DNA of 25,803 bases from positions 1-25,803 of IMG/VR virus record IMGVR_UViG_3300025941_000088; one strand, written 5' to 3'. The notes beneath the pieces are model-generated. The model made no database searches. It saw only the letters and a list, made by a program, of their open reading frames with translations, and was not told the DNA's origin. Made by a program: the position numbers and the translations under genes. Shown here piece after piece: positions 1 through 8,915 of this stretch; position 1 is the first letter of the stretch; every line of letters begins with the position of its first letter. The DNA comes from a virus.

Positions 1-99
1 GTTATCGGAAGATGCGGACAGAATAGCCACTTGCTCTTCTGCTGTCGCATCACGCAAACACATCTCATTTTTCTCGACATCGTAATAAGCAATCTGCAT
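1..99 (-). CDS. Unknown tail-proximal phage protein (partial, N-terminal 33 codons)
   Basis: An open frame begins with ATG at 99 and runs off the left edge. The predicted start is MQIAYYDVEKNEM, followed by an acidic stretch (DATAEEQ). A GAGG Shine-Dalgarno lies 6 bases before the ATG and overlaps the TGA stop of the tail fibre gene, so the two genes are closely coupled. A small gene directly after a tail fibre gene is often a fibre assembly chaperone or a lysis gene, but the 33 visible residues do not decide this. The gene is real on start-site evidence; the function is unknown. Confidence 0.6.
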   Translation of the reverse strand, partial: MQIAYYDVEKNEMCLRDATAEEQVAILSASSDN

Positions 100-106
100 A
101 TTAACC

Positions 107-1354
107 TCACACTTTTGAATAGCCATAGACTGTAATCGAACCTACAGCATTGAAATTACTAGCAGACAACCAAAGTAATTGGAAACCAGTAACGATATTT
201 GCACGATTAAACACCGTATTTTGTTGTGTAGAAATAAATCCAGGCGTTGCAACACGTTGAGATATTCCACAAGAAAGAATTTGTTTTGCTCTTACAGAAT
301 CATTTACATTCAAAATATCGATTGTAAATGATGCTCCACTACCAGCAGTTGTAGTTGCTCCCCCTGTAACTGATGCAGAGGTTGCAGATGCGGTAATAGT
401 TGTTCCACTGGGAAGACCGCCATAATAATTACTAGTTGAATCAGCAGCATTAGTAACTGCCATGCGTAAAATCAGCGCATCGTCAGCAGCGGGTGTAATC
501 CCATCAATGATAACCCGATAGTTGTCATATGTGCTGTTGAATAGGCTCAGGAAATCAGCAGTAGCTGCCGCTGATGGAGTGACTGGGCCAGCGATCTTAA
601 CAAGCCCTGGCGTAGTTACCACTAAAGCACGACCGCTAAATGCTTCATAGCTCACAACACGCGCATTTGCCCCGTCACCGCGTACTCGCATAGTATCGCC
701 GGGGGCAGTCGTAATATTGGCATTCGACGGAAGAATAAGACTAGCGCTATTAACTAATGTAAGAATACCGTCAAACACAACGGTACGCTCAGCACCAGAA
801 GGAATAGTAATAGCACTGATATTCGTCGTTCCGGTAACATGGACAAGATTACCAGTTGCTGTCGTAAGATTAATAGTCGCAGCACTTGCGATATCAGCGC
901 CTTTGACTTCATTTACTGCGAATCCAGTAAATGTTACGCTGAACGACGCGACAGTACCGCTAGAAATAAGAAAACCAAGTGATTGTGCAGGTAATGCCGA
1001 GCTGAATGCTACCTGATTAACAAATGCAGTCGTCGCTAATAGAAGGCTATTATTCCCATTAGGCGGACTAGTCGTGGCAGATGGAGTAACAAATGTCGGA
1101 TTGTTAAATACCTGGGTGTAATTAACAGAATCTGTAGTATTTACACCATTTGCCAATCCGGTAATCTTGAATCCGCCAGCAGGGATATTAGCAAGCCATG
1201 GAGATTGCCCATCACGCGTGACGCAATTGGTCAAGCCAGCAGCAATATCATTGCTATCAGTGTCTGTGCGAGTTGCATCAACGAAGATACCATTAGCGGC
1301 ATCTTGCACCCATTGGTAAACCCTAACGAATACGCCTGTTCCTGAAAATGGCAA
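107..1354 (-). CDS. Tail fibre protein
   Basis: This 415-aa protein starts with a module typical of podovirus tail fibres: residues 1-85 contain GVFVRVYQWVQDAANGI, then TRDGQSPWLANIPAGGFKITG, then NTTDSVNYTQV. That module usually anchors the fibre to the tail. The middle (about 120-260) is Ser/Thr/Ala-rich and beta-prone. The C-terminal 150 residues (from LFNSTYDNYRVIIDG to the terminal GSITVYGYSKV) resemble a beta-sandwich tip domain seen at the ends of phage fibres, so they probably form the receptor-binding part. The start codon is TTG at 1354, supported by a GAGG Shine-Dalgarno about 8 bases upstream; the ATG at 1368 is out of frame. It follows the internal virion genes, as expected for the last structural module. 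Confidence 0.85.
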   Translation of the reverse strand: MPFSGTGVFVRVYQWVQDAANGIFVDATRTDTDSNDIAAGLTNCVTRDGQSPWLANIPAGGFKITGLANGVNTTDSVNYTQVFNNPTFVTPSATTSPPNGNNSLLLATTAFVNQVAFSSALPAQSLGFLISSGTVASFSVTFTGFAVNEVKGADIASAATINLTTATGNLVHVTGTTNISAITIPSGAERTVVFDGILTLVNSASLILPSNANITTAPGDTMRVRGDGANARVVSYEAFSGRALVVTTPGLVKIAGPVTPSAAATADFLSLFNSTYDNYRVIIDGITPAADDALILRMAVTNAADSTSNYYGGLPSGTTITASATSASVTGGATTTAGSGASFTIDILNVNDSVRAKQILSCGISQRVATPGFISTQQNTVFNRANIVTGFQLLWLSASNFNAVGSITVYGYSKV

Positions 1355-1410
1355 AATACACCTCGCATTCTTTGCTAAACTGCTGTCATTGTAATTCCAA
1401 AATAAAACAT

Positions 1411-1566
1411 ATGGAACCTTGGCTCATTGCGCTACTTCTTCGACCATTTATTGCGCTGGTCGTTCTTGGCTTTATCGCACTTCCCATAAAATTAGCAGTT
1501 GAGCGCTATATGAAGCCATGCAAACTGAAGTCATTCCTATTGCTGCCCCTGAATGATTCCAGGTAG
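1411..1566 (+). CDS. Small single-pass membrane protein on the opposite strand
   Basis: This is a plus-strand frame of 51 aa in the 182-base gap between the tail fibre gene and the upstream virion gene, where all neighbours are on the minus strand. It overlaps the 3' end of the virion gene by 30 bases. The protein is MEPWLIALLLRPF, a hydrophobic segment at about residues 4-30, then a basic tail (ERYMKPCKLKS). I recall similar short phage membrane proteins of the pattern EPWLIALLLRPF followed by KLKRFLL, but could not check this. No good Shine-Dalgarno precedes the ATG. A longer version from ATG 1348 is possible but adds a segment with no family resemblance. The frame may be a chance ORF. Confidence 0.45.
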   Translation: MEPWLIALLLRPFIALVVLGFIALPIKLAVERYMKPCKLKSFLLLPLNDSR

Positions 1567-3321
1567 CGCGAACGCCGATCCCTGAGCACCCATACGCAAT
1601 ACTTCTGCAATCTTGCTTGGCGGGACGCCTGCATTCCTCAACGCTTCCGCAGTCTTCTTTGGATCACGCAGCGTATCGGCTAGTATATTGCGCATAGCCT
1701 CATCGCTCTGCCCATAGAGGAAGTTACCAGCAGCTTTCGCATAACCGCCTGGCACTCGGGCGATAGAGCCAATCCAGCTTGGCAAACCAGCCTCATTAAT
1801 CAAATTCGACATTGCCATCTTTTGCACGGTATCCGAGCCAACGCCACGCCCTGCATTCTGCGCAGCAGCGCGCATAGCGGAATCGGATACGACACCTTGC
1901 AGCGATGCCATTTGCTCTGGCGTCATGATGTTTTCAAGCTTGGCGTTTTTCATGCCTGTAACGCTCTTAGCTAGCTGATCACCATTGCGCAAAGCTTGGG
2001 CCAGTGCATCGGCGCGAGACTTGAATGGGATTGTGGTCGCATCAGCCAATGCAGGAACGAAGCGGTTATACAACTCTTGCCCGATATCCTGCTGGCTAAT
2101 TGGCTTGCTCATTTCAGCGAAAGTCTGACGCGCCTGACCATATTCGGGAATCTGCGCCTCAAGCTGACTCAGAAACTCATTTCGTGTCGCATCCGCAGCC
2201 GCTTTCTTCGCGCCCATGAACCCCTGTTGCGGGTCCATAATTGCGGTATCAAGGCCCATTTTTAGGTCATGCAAAGCTTGTCCGGTATATCCTGGCTGAC
2301 CATTCGGCAAAGTAGCGCCGAAAGTACCACCACGTTCTGCGGCAAGATCGCTTGCAGCACGGCTAGCCGCTTGCATCGATGGGCGCTGCATCAGTGCCTC
2401 AAATTCTGGCGTAGGATTGAACGTGGCTTTCGTAGCTGCCTCATAAAGTGGAGCCGTAGCCGATTCACGCGCTGCTACTGCTGCTGCACGTTGCTCTGGC
2501 GTTCCTGCTACACCTCGTAGAGCATTCACTAATGCTGCCTGTTGCCCAGTATCGACAGCGCCGAACTCTGAAGGCTGAATTGCCCGCGCAGCACGCTCAA
2601 GAGAAGCCAATCCAGCATCATCGGCCAGTTGCCCAGCGGTCGCCTCAAATCCTGGCGTTGCAGCGGTTCGTGTAGCCAGATTCTGCGCGGCTTGCTCAGG
2701 ATTAGACGCAGCACGTCGCAGAGCCTTCGCGACAATGCGGCCTCGACCTGCTTCGGTAATTGGATCGATAAGCGCTGCTTTGCCAATCTTTGCAGCTTTA
2801 ACAGTAGTCGGCACAGCAGCTCCAAATAGAGCGCCAGTGCCAATATTCTGCAGTCGGCTATCCTTTTCACCTACTGGCTGCAAAGCGCCTTGCGCGGCCC
2901 CTAGAAGCGCTGCACCACCGATCGTATTCGCGCCAGGGATAAAGGCCGTTGGAAGCGCTGCCAAGACAGAACCGCCAACATTGCCGGCAGTGCCTGCACC
3001 AGTTCGCATTAATGGCGCGTCTAGACGGCGTGATTCTTCAATATCAGCAGCGGTTGGTAAGCCAAGATTGTTAGCAGTTGATTCAGGAAGAATACCGCGC
3101 AACATTTGACCAGCACCACGCCCCAAATCGACTACAGCCTTACCAGCGCCAGCTTTCGCTAATTCCCATTGGGACATTCCCTCCGTGGGGTCGATTGGCT
3201 TCGAAGGCGCTACAACGCTTCGTTGGCGTCGAATTTCAGCCGCAAGCATCTGTGCTGCCTGAACATCGCCAGCGGCATCAGCATTGCGTAGTGCATTCTC
3301 AAGTTGAGAAATATCAGCCAT
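1537..3321 (-). CDS. Internal virion / DNA ejection protein
   Basis: This 594-aa, Ala-rich, mostly helical protein begins MADISQLENALRNADAAGDVQ, a pattern common at the start of large podovirus internal or ejection proteins. A Gly/Ala-rich, weakly hydrophobic stretch (about 105-185, with AALPTAFIPGANTIGGAALLGAA) could insert into a membrane during DNA entry. The rest is amphipathic helix (ARRAIQ- and AAQNAGRG-type segments). No lysozyme or transglycosylase motif is visible. A strong GGAGG lies 6 bases before the ATG, and the start overlaps the preceding gene's stop (TAATG). Position after the tail hub and before the fibre fits the three-gene ejection cassette of P22-like phages. The virion role is inferred from family pattern and location. 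Confidence 0.7.
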   Translation of the reverse strand: MADISQLENALRNADAAGDVQAAQMLAAEIRRQRSVVAPSKPIDPTEGMSQWELAKAGAGKAVVDLGRGAGQMLRGILPESTANNLGLPTAADIEESRRLDAPLMRTGAGTAGNVGGSVLAALPTAFIPGANTIGGAALLGAAQGALQPVGEKDSRLQNIGTGALFGAAVPTTVKAAKIGKAALIDPITEAGRGRIVAKALRRAASNPEQAAQNLATRTAATPGFEATAGQLADDAGLASLERAARAIQPSEFGAVDTGQQAALVNALRGVAGTPEQRAAAVAARESATAPLYEAATKATFNPTPEFEALMQRPSMQAASRAASDLAAERGGTFGATLPNGQPGYTGQALHDLKMGLDTAIMDPQQGFMGAKKAAADATRNEFLSQLEAQIPEYGQARQTFAEMSKPISQQDIGQELYNRFVPALADATTIPFKSRADALAQALRNGDQLAKSVTGMKNAKLENIMTPEQMASLQGVVSDSAMRAAAQNAGRGVGSDTVQKMAMSNLINEAGLPSWIGSIARVPGGYAKAAGNFLYGQSDEAMRNILADTLRDPKKTAEALRNAGVPPSKIAEVLRMGAQGSAFALPGIIQGQQ

Positions 3322-4886
3322 TAGCGGCCTCCGCCATATTTGTTAAGCAGATCATCGATACTTGCAGGCTTTGCGCCACCTTTAGTTTGTTTGAGCGCTT
3401 CCGTTGCCATGCTGCTTTGATTCTGTTGCAGATATTTCTGATTGAGACGAAGAATCGTATCTGCTGCTGCCGCCTTAACATCAGAAGGAACGGAAGGATC
3501 ACCGATACGGCCCGCCATTTCTTTATAAAGCAAAACATCTTTATCGGATTGTGGGCCGGACATTTTGGGTTGCTTCGATACAAGTTGACCGCCAATCGCG
3601 GCCAATCGAGCAGCATCACGACCAGCATTGGTAGATTGCCCAACCAGTCCAAGCGCAGCATCCCGCAGATTGCCCGCAGTGCTGCCCGTTGCGCTTTGAA
3701 TATATGGCGAAGCTTCCTGAAGCAGATTCACTACCGATTGAGCATCAGCAATACGTTGTTGCGCCTCTGGTGATTGGGCGTTCTTTGCCAGATCCTTAGC
3801 CAATTCCACAGTGTTGCGCGCTTGACCAACTTGCAGTTCTTTCTGCGCTTCGGATTGAAGCGGAATACCCATCTGTTGCGGCTGCTGTCCACCGCTACGC
3901 ATCCATTCATTAACAGCTTGCATTACTTGTGGATCACGACTGGCTTGAGCAGCTTGAATGATTTGTTGAGGCGTTTTGCCTGATAGATTGATCGATACGC
4001 CATTCGATGCCTGGAAATTGACTGGCGCATTAGCTTGTGGTTGACGGCCACCACCAGCCAATTGAGCAGCTTGTTCTTCAGTAAGCAGAACTGGGCCATT
4101 AGGCGTATTAACCGTGATGGTATTGTAACCAGCTCGTCCTGCTGCCTCTGCTCTTGCTTTCTCACCAGCGATTTGGGGCAACACGTCCGATCCTGCAATG
4201 CGGCTAACTTGTGGCTGTCCATTGGGCCCAAATCCACCTTGCACACCATTTGCGAAATCGGGTGCGGCTGCAACAAATTGTCCAGTTTGTGGATTAAATA
4301 CGCTAGTTCCGGCGGCTACGTTCGTAACGCCACCTGCCACTTCTTTGCCTAGTCGTGCTTTACCAAATGCCGTAGGATCAATTCCTTGTGCAATAAGATT
4401 GCGTGTTTCTTCTGGCGTAGTTAGTTCGTTTTCCAATAATTTTTTCGCCAATGCTGGATCATAAGAATTTGCTGCTAGGATCTTGGCCCATCGACTCTTT
4501 GTGGCTTGATCTACTTTTGAAGTTGGCGGCTCTTCAGTCAGACCATTTCCTAATTGAATCGGCTCTTGACTTTGATCGAAAGTGCCGGCAGGAGCTAAAG
4601 CACGCAAAGCTGCAGCTTGGCGTTGTGCCGATGCTTGCCCAAGAGCGGCTTCATCTGCCGCATTTTGTGATTGCGCTTGATTCGCTAATCCAGCCTGGGC
4701 GAGCTTAATAGCTCCCAGCCAAGGACTAGTAGGAACAACCCGGCCCGAAACCATTTGAGATTCGATAGGAGCAAGAGATTGCGCACGCAATGCATCAGCA
4801 ATTTGTTGACGACGTGCGAGATCAATCTGTTGAGCCTGCAGATCCTGCTGGCTTGGTCCGAAACTAATTGTATTGACATTAGCCAT
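3321..4886 (-). CDS. Internal virion protein
   Basis: This 521-aa protein is rich in Ala and Gln. The N-terminus has MANVNTISFGPSQQDLQAQQ, then amphipathic helices with QAQSQNAADEAALGQASAQR (about 70-95). A central low-complexity portion contains GGRQPQANAPVNFQ. The C-terminal 150 residues are helical and end with ASIDDLLNKYGGGR. It has no enzyme motif I can identify. A very good GGAGG sits 7 bases before the ATG. It is the middle gene of three adjacent internal virion genes and shares a one-base stop/start overlap with the next gene, which suggests coordinated stoichiometry. I infer an ejection or core protein; the exact role is unknown. Confidence 0.65.
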   Translation of the reverse strand: MANVNTISFGPSQQDLQAQQIDLARRQQIADALRAQSLAPIESQMVSGRVVPTSPWLGAIKLAQAGLANQAQSQNAADEAALGQASAQRQAAALRALAPAGTFDQSQEPIQLGNGLTEEPPTSKVDQATKSRWAKILAANSYDPALAKKLLENELTTPEETRNLIAQGIDPTAFGKARLGKEVAGGVTNVAAGTSVFNPQTGQFVAAAPDFANGVQGGFGPNGQPQVSRIAGSDVLPQIAGEKARAEAAGRAGYNTITVNTPNGPVLLTEEQAAQLAGGGRQPQANAPVNFQASNGVSINLSGKTPQQIIQAAQASRDPQVMQAVNEWMRSGGQQPQQMGIPLQSEAQKELQVGQARNTVELAKDLAKNAQSPEAQQRIADAQSVVNLLQEASPYIQSATGSTAGNLRDAALGLVGQSTNAGRDAARLAAIGGQLVSKQPKMSGPQSDKDVLLYKEMAGRIGDPSVPSDVKAAAADTILRLNQKYLQQNQSSMATEALKQTKGGAKPASIDDLLNKYGGGR

Positions 4887-6032
4887 TTATAGACCTCCAG
4901 ACAGAAGCAATGAAGAAAGTCCTTTGGAAATACCGCCAAAATTACCAAGTGCCGCTGATCCAAGACCAAATAGACCACCAGTCAACGCATTATTTCCTGC
5001 TTGCTGAGCATTATAGTTTGCCAATTGACCTTGATATTGTTGATTATAAAGATTTGCAATATCAGTATTTCCAACTAAAGCTTGTGGAACTCCGGAAAAT
5101 TGAGGAGCAGTTACTTGTGATCCAGAACGAATTGCATTCAATTCATTCAATGGTTGTTGACGTAAATAATTCTGCTCATTGATATACTGATTTCGGCCTT
5201 GATTTTGCAAATTAGCATTTGCCATGGATTGATTAAATCCGGCATTTTGATTAAATGATGCCTGATTAAATCCTTGTGCTTGCGCAGCATTATGGAACTG
5301 AGCATTTTGCAATGCTTGGTTATATGCATTCTGATTTGACGCAAGACCAATATTAAACAATCGAGATTGTTCCGCTCCACCACCAGTAATTGCGCTATTC
5401 CTTGCATTATTATATGCAAATTCCTTGTTTCGGCTAAAATCACCAACCGCTCGATTCCAGGCATCAGAATTTTGTGCAATCCCTTGCGAAATAAGTTTTT
5501 TCTCAAGATCAGATTGATCTTGCTTCCACTGGGGATCAAGGAATGAAGTTTGCTGATTATATAAAGAATCTCTTTGTGTCTGCAGATCCTTGACAAGATC
5601 CTGGCCACCAATCAAAGATGGGATTCTGCTCATATCCACATCATTTTGGATTGATCCATATGAAACAGGCCGATAATTACCAAGACTCAATGTTTGAGAT
5701 GGCGCATTATCGTAATTGAATGGCTTGCTCAATGTATCCGATGTTGAGTTAAGCTGGTTTAGCCCAAGATTCGCCAATGCCTGACTGATTGAATTATTAG
5801 AATTCAATAGCTGTTGTTGTTCAGGCGATAAATTAATGGTTTGTGTATATTTCGGAATACCATTGGCGTCAACGCCATTTTGAGTATAAGTCAAATTACC
5901 CCATGGCGTAACTTGATCAATACGATTCAAAGCCGCATTAGCAATTGCCGTATCTTTATTTTGCTGAGTCTGAGCAGCAGCAACCACATTTGGATCGGGT
6001 GGGGTTGGTGCTTTAGGGCTACTTTTACCCAT
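4887..6032 (-). CDS. Gln/Asn-rich internal virion protein
   Basis: The frame is open from 6077, but I place the start at ATG 6032 because an AAGGA Shine-Dalgarno lies 8 bases upstream and the protein then starts MGKSSPKAPTPPDPN, a common opening for this podovirus family. That gives 381 aa. The body is unusually rich in Gln and Asn: residues about 220-330 contain repeated NQNAYNQALQNAQFHN and FNQASFNQNAGFNQ motifs. The C-terminus is Gly-rich and hydrophobic (NALTGGLFGLGSAALGNFGG), possibly membrane-active. The coding strand is more A+T-rich than its neighbours. It is the first of the three probable ejection genes. Family knowledge suggests a virion internal protein; the specific function is not known. 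Confidence 0.65.
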   Translation of the reverse strand: MGKSSPKAPTPPDPNVVAAAQTQQNKDTAIANAALNRIDQVTPWGNLTYTQNGVDANGIPKYTQTINLSPEQQQLLNSNNSISQALANLGLNQLNSTSDTLSKPFNYDNAPSQTLSLGNYRPVSYGSIQNDVDMSRIPSLIGGQDLVKDLQTQRDSLYNQQTSFLDPQWKQDQSDLEKKLISQGIAQNSDAWNRAVGDFSRNKEFAYNNARNSAITGGGAEQSRLFNIGLASNQNAYNQALQNAQFHNAAQAQGFNQASFNQNAGFNQSMANANLQNQGRNQYINEQNYLRQQPLNELNAIRSGSQVTAPQFSGVPQALVGNTDIANLYNQQYQGQLANYNAQQAGNNALTGGLFGLGSAALGNFGGISKGLSSLLLSGGL

Positions 6033-6042
6033 GATTATGTCC

Positions 6043-6459
6043 TTATATCCATTTGCATTCATCGCGCAGCATTCCATACACTACGCAATCATCATCACAA
6101 AATCCTTTTCGCATAATTCCTTCCTGAGTAAATCCAACTCGCTCAAGGAATTGGCGCGTATGGACGTTCTTGGATGGCGTCAATGCCGTAACACGTATGC
6201 ATCCAAGCTGCGAAAACGGATATCTAAAAATAGCTTCTAAAGCTTTCTTACTTAACCAATGTTTGTCATCTGCTGCACATGACATTTGAATATCATTGTC
6301 TCTATATTCATGATAGACCACAGCCCCCAACGGTTGCCCATTTTCAGATTGCACGCCAATAGTCATCATGTTACTGAATTCTGAGACATGAGGAATTCTA
6401 TCTGAAACCCATTTTGCTATGGCTTTGTTTGCTTCGCCAGTCGCAAAAATAAGTTTCAT
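6043..6459 (-). CDS. GNAT-family N-acetyltransferase
   Basis: This 138-aa protein has a GNAT fold pattern. A beta strand with QPLGAVVYHEYRD (42-54) matches the core sheet, and RVTALTPSKNVHTRQFLERVGF (89-110) matches the end of the acetyl-CoA domain, where the N-x-x-(T/S)-R-x-F-L-E-x-x-G-F pattern is typical of RimJ/RimL-like enzymes. EGIMRKGF (113-120) follows. The usual pyrophosphate-binding Q/RxxGxG/A loop is weak here (around SKKALEAIF), so activity needs testing. Its start overlaps the tail hub stop by ATGA, and its stop lies within the leader of the next virion gene, so it is part of the late operon. Related acetyltransferases sit in the same slot in other podoviruses; the substrate is unknown. 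Confidence 0.75.
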   Translation of the reverse strand: MKLIFATGEANKAIAKWVSDRIPHVSEFSNMMTIGVQSENGQPLGAVVYHEYRDNDIQMSCAADDKHWLSKKALEAIFRYPFSQLGCIRVTALTPSKNVHTRQFLERVGFTQEGIMRKGFCDDDCVVYGMLRDECKWI

Positions 6460-8912
6460 AGAACACCACCTAGCCTAAAGACATATGTAACAGCTTGCCA
6501 ATTGGTAGCACTCATGTTGTTCACGATCCGCATATGGAGTGCGCCGGCATTACCGACACCAGTCAGACCCTGCCAATCAGTTTTTGTGCTGACACCTGGA
6601 CTCCATGGGAATGTGTTCCAAAGCTTTGTATTCCATAAAGTACCGCCAGTTCCGCTAAAAGTTGGATTCGCAATCGGATAATTGTCGTTGAAATCCATAT
6701 CAATCCCAAGCGTAGCAGTCATATTGCCAGTGAGATTGAAAATTGGCTGAGCCATGGTCACATGCTTTTTCCTGCCTGGTGCTCCGAAATATTGAAAAGC
6801 AGTCTTTGCCTCGCCAAAGATATAACCACCATCATCAGAATAACCAGTATCTGCTTTTGCTACATATGCGGAACCAGCAATAACATTCGATCCGAAATAG
6901 AGATCATTGCCAAGAATTTCAAATGTGTTTGCATTCCAATTCGTGAATTTGCACCACGAATTATTGACTACATTCATCACATATTGGTATTGATTGGCGT
7001 TCTGTACTTGCGGAATATTGACGAATATCTTATTACCAGTTGGATAATAGATTGCATGGAACCCGAAATTATTAAAATAATTTTCGGTGTCGCTGTTGAC
7101 CAATACTGAGATTTTATCGCTCAGTGAATCGCGCAATTGAGCACGATCAGTCAAAAGAGACTTCGATAATGCGGTAAACCCATCCGTGGTCAGCAAAATA
7201 ACATCAGAGCCATAGCGAGTATAGAAACGCCTGCCTGGGGGGCGTCCAACGAAGAAATGGCCTGCTTTAGTCCAATTGGCGGCATTGCTAGGATCGGTGC
7301 CGGCATACATTAAAACTTCGCCTTCTGTCGAAATGAAGCAAGCATATTCCTGGATGCCTGCAGCATTATCAATTGTCCATGTCACCATAGCCTGTAGAGA
7401 ACCGCCGAGATTCATCAATGAGCCAAAGTCAAAGACTTGTGCTGCACCAGAAATAGCATTAGGCGCGAGGAACCATATTTTCAGCGTGTTCTTTTCGACA
7501 AAGAACAAGCGATTAGCATAGATGTTCAGGTGAATCAGATTGCGCGCATCCACTCCCGTAATGGCAGGAGTGACAATGAATGTCCCGGTTACGGTCGCAT
7601 TGGTTGCCGGAACCGCGCTCATTGTATAAGTGAACGTGGTAGGACTGGTGACGGTAATTACAAATGTCCCATTATATTCATTCGGATTTGCACCAGAAAC
7701 GATAATGGTCGTGCCAGTCGTCAGATTGTGTGGAGTGCTAGTTGTATATGTCGCCGTAGTACCCACAAAGGTAATCGAGACTGGACGCTGAACAATCGTA
7801 TATGTCCCGGTAATCGTTGCATTGCTGCCAGGGACTTTGACAAACGTTCCTACAGGAGCCGCATTAGAGCCCGGATCGCTCTGCATGTTATAGGTGAATG
7901 TCGTCGCGCCAGTAACAGTGACTTGGAACGTACCGTTAAAGGCCGCTGGTGTCGCGCCAGAGACTAGAACGAAGTCACCCGTCACAAGATTGTGCGGAGT
8001 GCCAGAAGTCAGCGTAGCGAGCGTTCCAACGCGTGTAAGCGTGCTTGTCGTCTGGTTGACGACATATTGCCCGACAGTCGTTGCATTAGTCGCTGGCGTG
8101 CCACCCATCGTATAAGTGAATGTAGTAGCACTTACGACCGTGATATTCGATGTGGCATTGTATGTAGCCGGCGCAGCACCAGAAACCGTGATGTTGTTGT
8201 TAGTGCTCAGGCCATGCGGGAAGATCGTCGTGACGGTCGCGGTCGTTCCGGAGAACGTGATAGATGCGATCGCATATTGGCCCATCACATAAGTAAATGT
8301 ATTCGCTCCCGTCGAAGTGATCACATACGCACCGTTATACATCGATGGTGTAGCGCCCGTCAGACTGATAATCGTGCCAGTCGAGAGCAAATGAGGCGCG
8401 CTGGTCGTTGCAGTAGCCGTACTGCCCGAATAAGTAATCGTGTTGATTGTCTGCGAGCCAAGGCCAGAAACAGCTTTCCAAATCGTGCCATCATAGATGC
8501 GCGGATAATCAGCGCCATTCACGGCATAAAGGAATGATCCGCCTGGCGTCGTGAAGTTCACATGCTGCCAGCGCGCATTGGTCAATCCAGTTACAACAGC
8601 CGCACCTACGGCACCTTGGGCCGTGGCGTCATAGAAAGAGGTTCCTGATGCAGCAAAGAGCTTGCTTGTTCCGCCAGCGTTATAAGCCATCAAGCTTTCT
8701 ACTGCAGCCGAATAACCAGTTGACCAACGAACGAATCCCTTACGCAGCTCTACGCTGGTTGTATTGGGGAAAAAGTTGGTCAGAATAGTGGCATCAGTCG
8801 GCGGCATGGCCGCGAGCGCATCACGCGCATTCAAGCCCCCCGTAGGGGCAGGAAGCGTGAGAGTCTGTGCCGGAGGTTGTTGCGGCGGTCGTTTTTGGCG
8901 AGGAATGAACAT
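6456..8912 (-). CDS. Tail hub / DNA-stabilisation protein with four internal repeats
   Basis: This 818-aa protein matches the large podovirus tail protein placed after the tail adaptor (P22 gp10-like or tail tubular protein B-like). Residues 20-150 contain PTGGLNARDALAAMPPTDA, then ELRKGF, then LYAVNGADYPRIYDGTIWK, and residues 450-620 continue with GVDARNLIHLNIYANRLFF and FFVGRPPGRRFYTRYGSDVI. These look like beta-propeller segments. Four related modules of about 60-70 residues are inserted between 156 and 448, each with a (T)PHxLxTG..IxVSGAxPxxYNGT..V....TTFTYxM pattern. The C-terminus ends in an antiparallel beta region (TNWQAVTYVFRLGGVL). A GGGAA Shine-Dalgarno precedes the ATG, three bases after the previous stop. 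The hub role is inferred from gene order and family pattern. Confidence 0.75.
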   Translation of the reverse strand: MFIPRQKRPPQQPPAQTLTLPAPTGGLNARDALAAMPPTDATILTNFFPNTTSVELRKGFVRWSTGYSAAVESLMAYNAGGTSKLFAASGTSFYDATAQGAVGAAVVTGLTNARWQHVNFTTPGGSFLYAVNGADYPRIYDGTIWKAVSGLGSQTINTITYSGSTATATTSAPHLLSTGTIISLTGATPSMYNGAYVITSTGANTFTYVMGQYAIASITFSGTTATVTTIFPHGLSTNNNITVSGAAPATYNATSNITVVSATTFTYTMGGTPATNATTVGQYVVNQTTSTLTRVGTLATLTSGTPHNLVTGDFVLVSGATPAAFNGTFQVTVTGATTFTYNMQSDPGSNAAPVGTFVKVPGSNATITGTYTIVQRPVSITFVGTTATYTTSTPHNLTTGTTIIVSGANPNEYNGTFVITVTSPTTFTYTMSAVPATNATVTGTFIVTPAITGVDARNLIHLNIYANRLFFVEKNTLKIWFLAPNAISGAAQVFDFGSLMNLGGSLQAMVTWTIDNAAGIQEYACFISTEGEVLMYAGTDPSNAANWTKAGHFFVGRPPGRRFYTRYGSDVILLTTDGFTALSKSLLTDRAQLRDSLSDKISVLVNSDTENYFNNFGFHAIYYPTGNKIFVNIPQVQNANQYQYVMNVVNNSWCKFTNWNANTFEILGNDLYFGSNVIAGSAYVAKADTGYSDDGGYIFGEAKTAFQYFGAPGRKKHVTMAQPIFNLTGNMTATLGIDMDFNDNYPIANPTFSGTGGTLWNTKLWNTFPWSPGVSTKTDWQGLTGVGNAGALHMRIVNNMSATNWQAVTYVFRLGGVL
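7568..8447 (-). repeat. Four tandem protein-coding repeats in the tail hub gene
   Basis: Residues about 156-214, 215-284, 290-358 and 377-448 of the tail hub protein share one pattern: ITxxGTTATxTTxxPHxLxTG, then SGAxPxxYNGT, then TTFTYxM. An extra partial piece lies near 359-376. The copies have diverged, so they are protein-level rather than DNA-level repeats. Modules like this occur as surface-exposed beta domains in phage tails and may bind cell-surface sugars; that role is inference. Confidence 0.8.
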
Positions 8913-8915
8913 AAG

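Noticed and set aside
3078-3773. Plus-strand ORF of 231 codons across the junction of two virion genes
   Set aside because: Antisense to two good genes, no motif, no start signals.
5147-5611. Second minus-strand frame inside the Gln/Asn-rich virion gene
   Set aside because: Arises from the skewed base composition of the CAR/AAY-rich gene; no ribosome binding site or family match.
6033-6077. Upstream extension of the Gln/Asn-rich virion gene
   Set aside because: It would overlap the acetyltransferase gene; ATG 6032 has a good Shine-Dalgarno and matches the family start.
7437-8537. Plus-strand ORFs opposite the tail hub repeats
   Set aside because: Arg/Cys/Ser-rich frames created by the repeat-coding strand; no Shine-Dalgarno and no family pattern.
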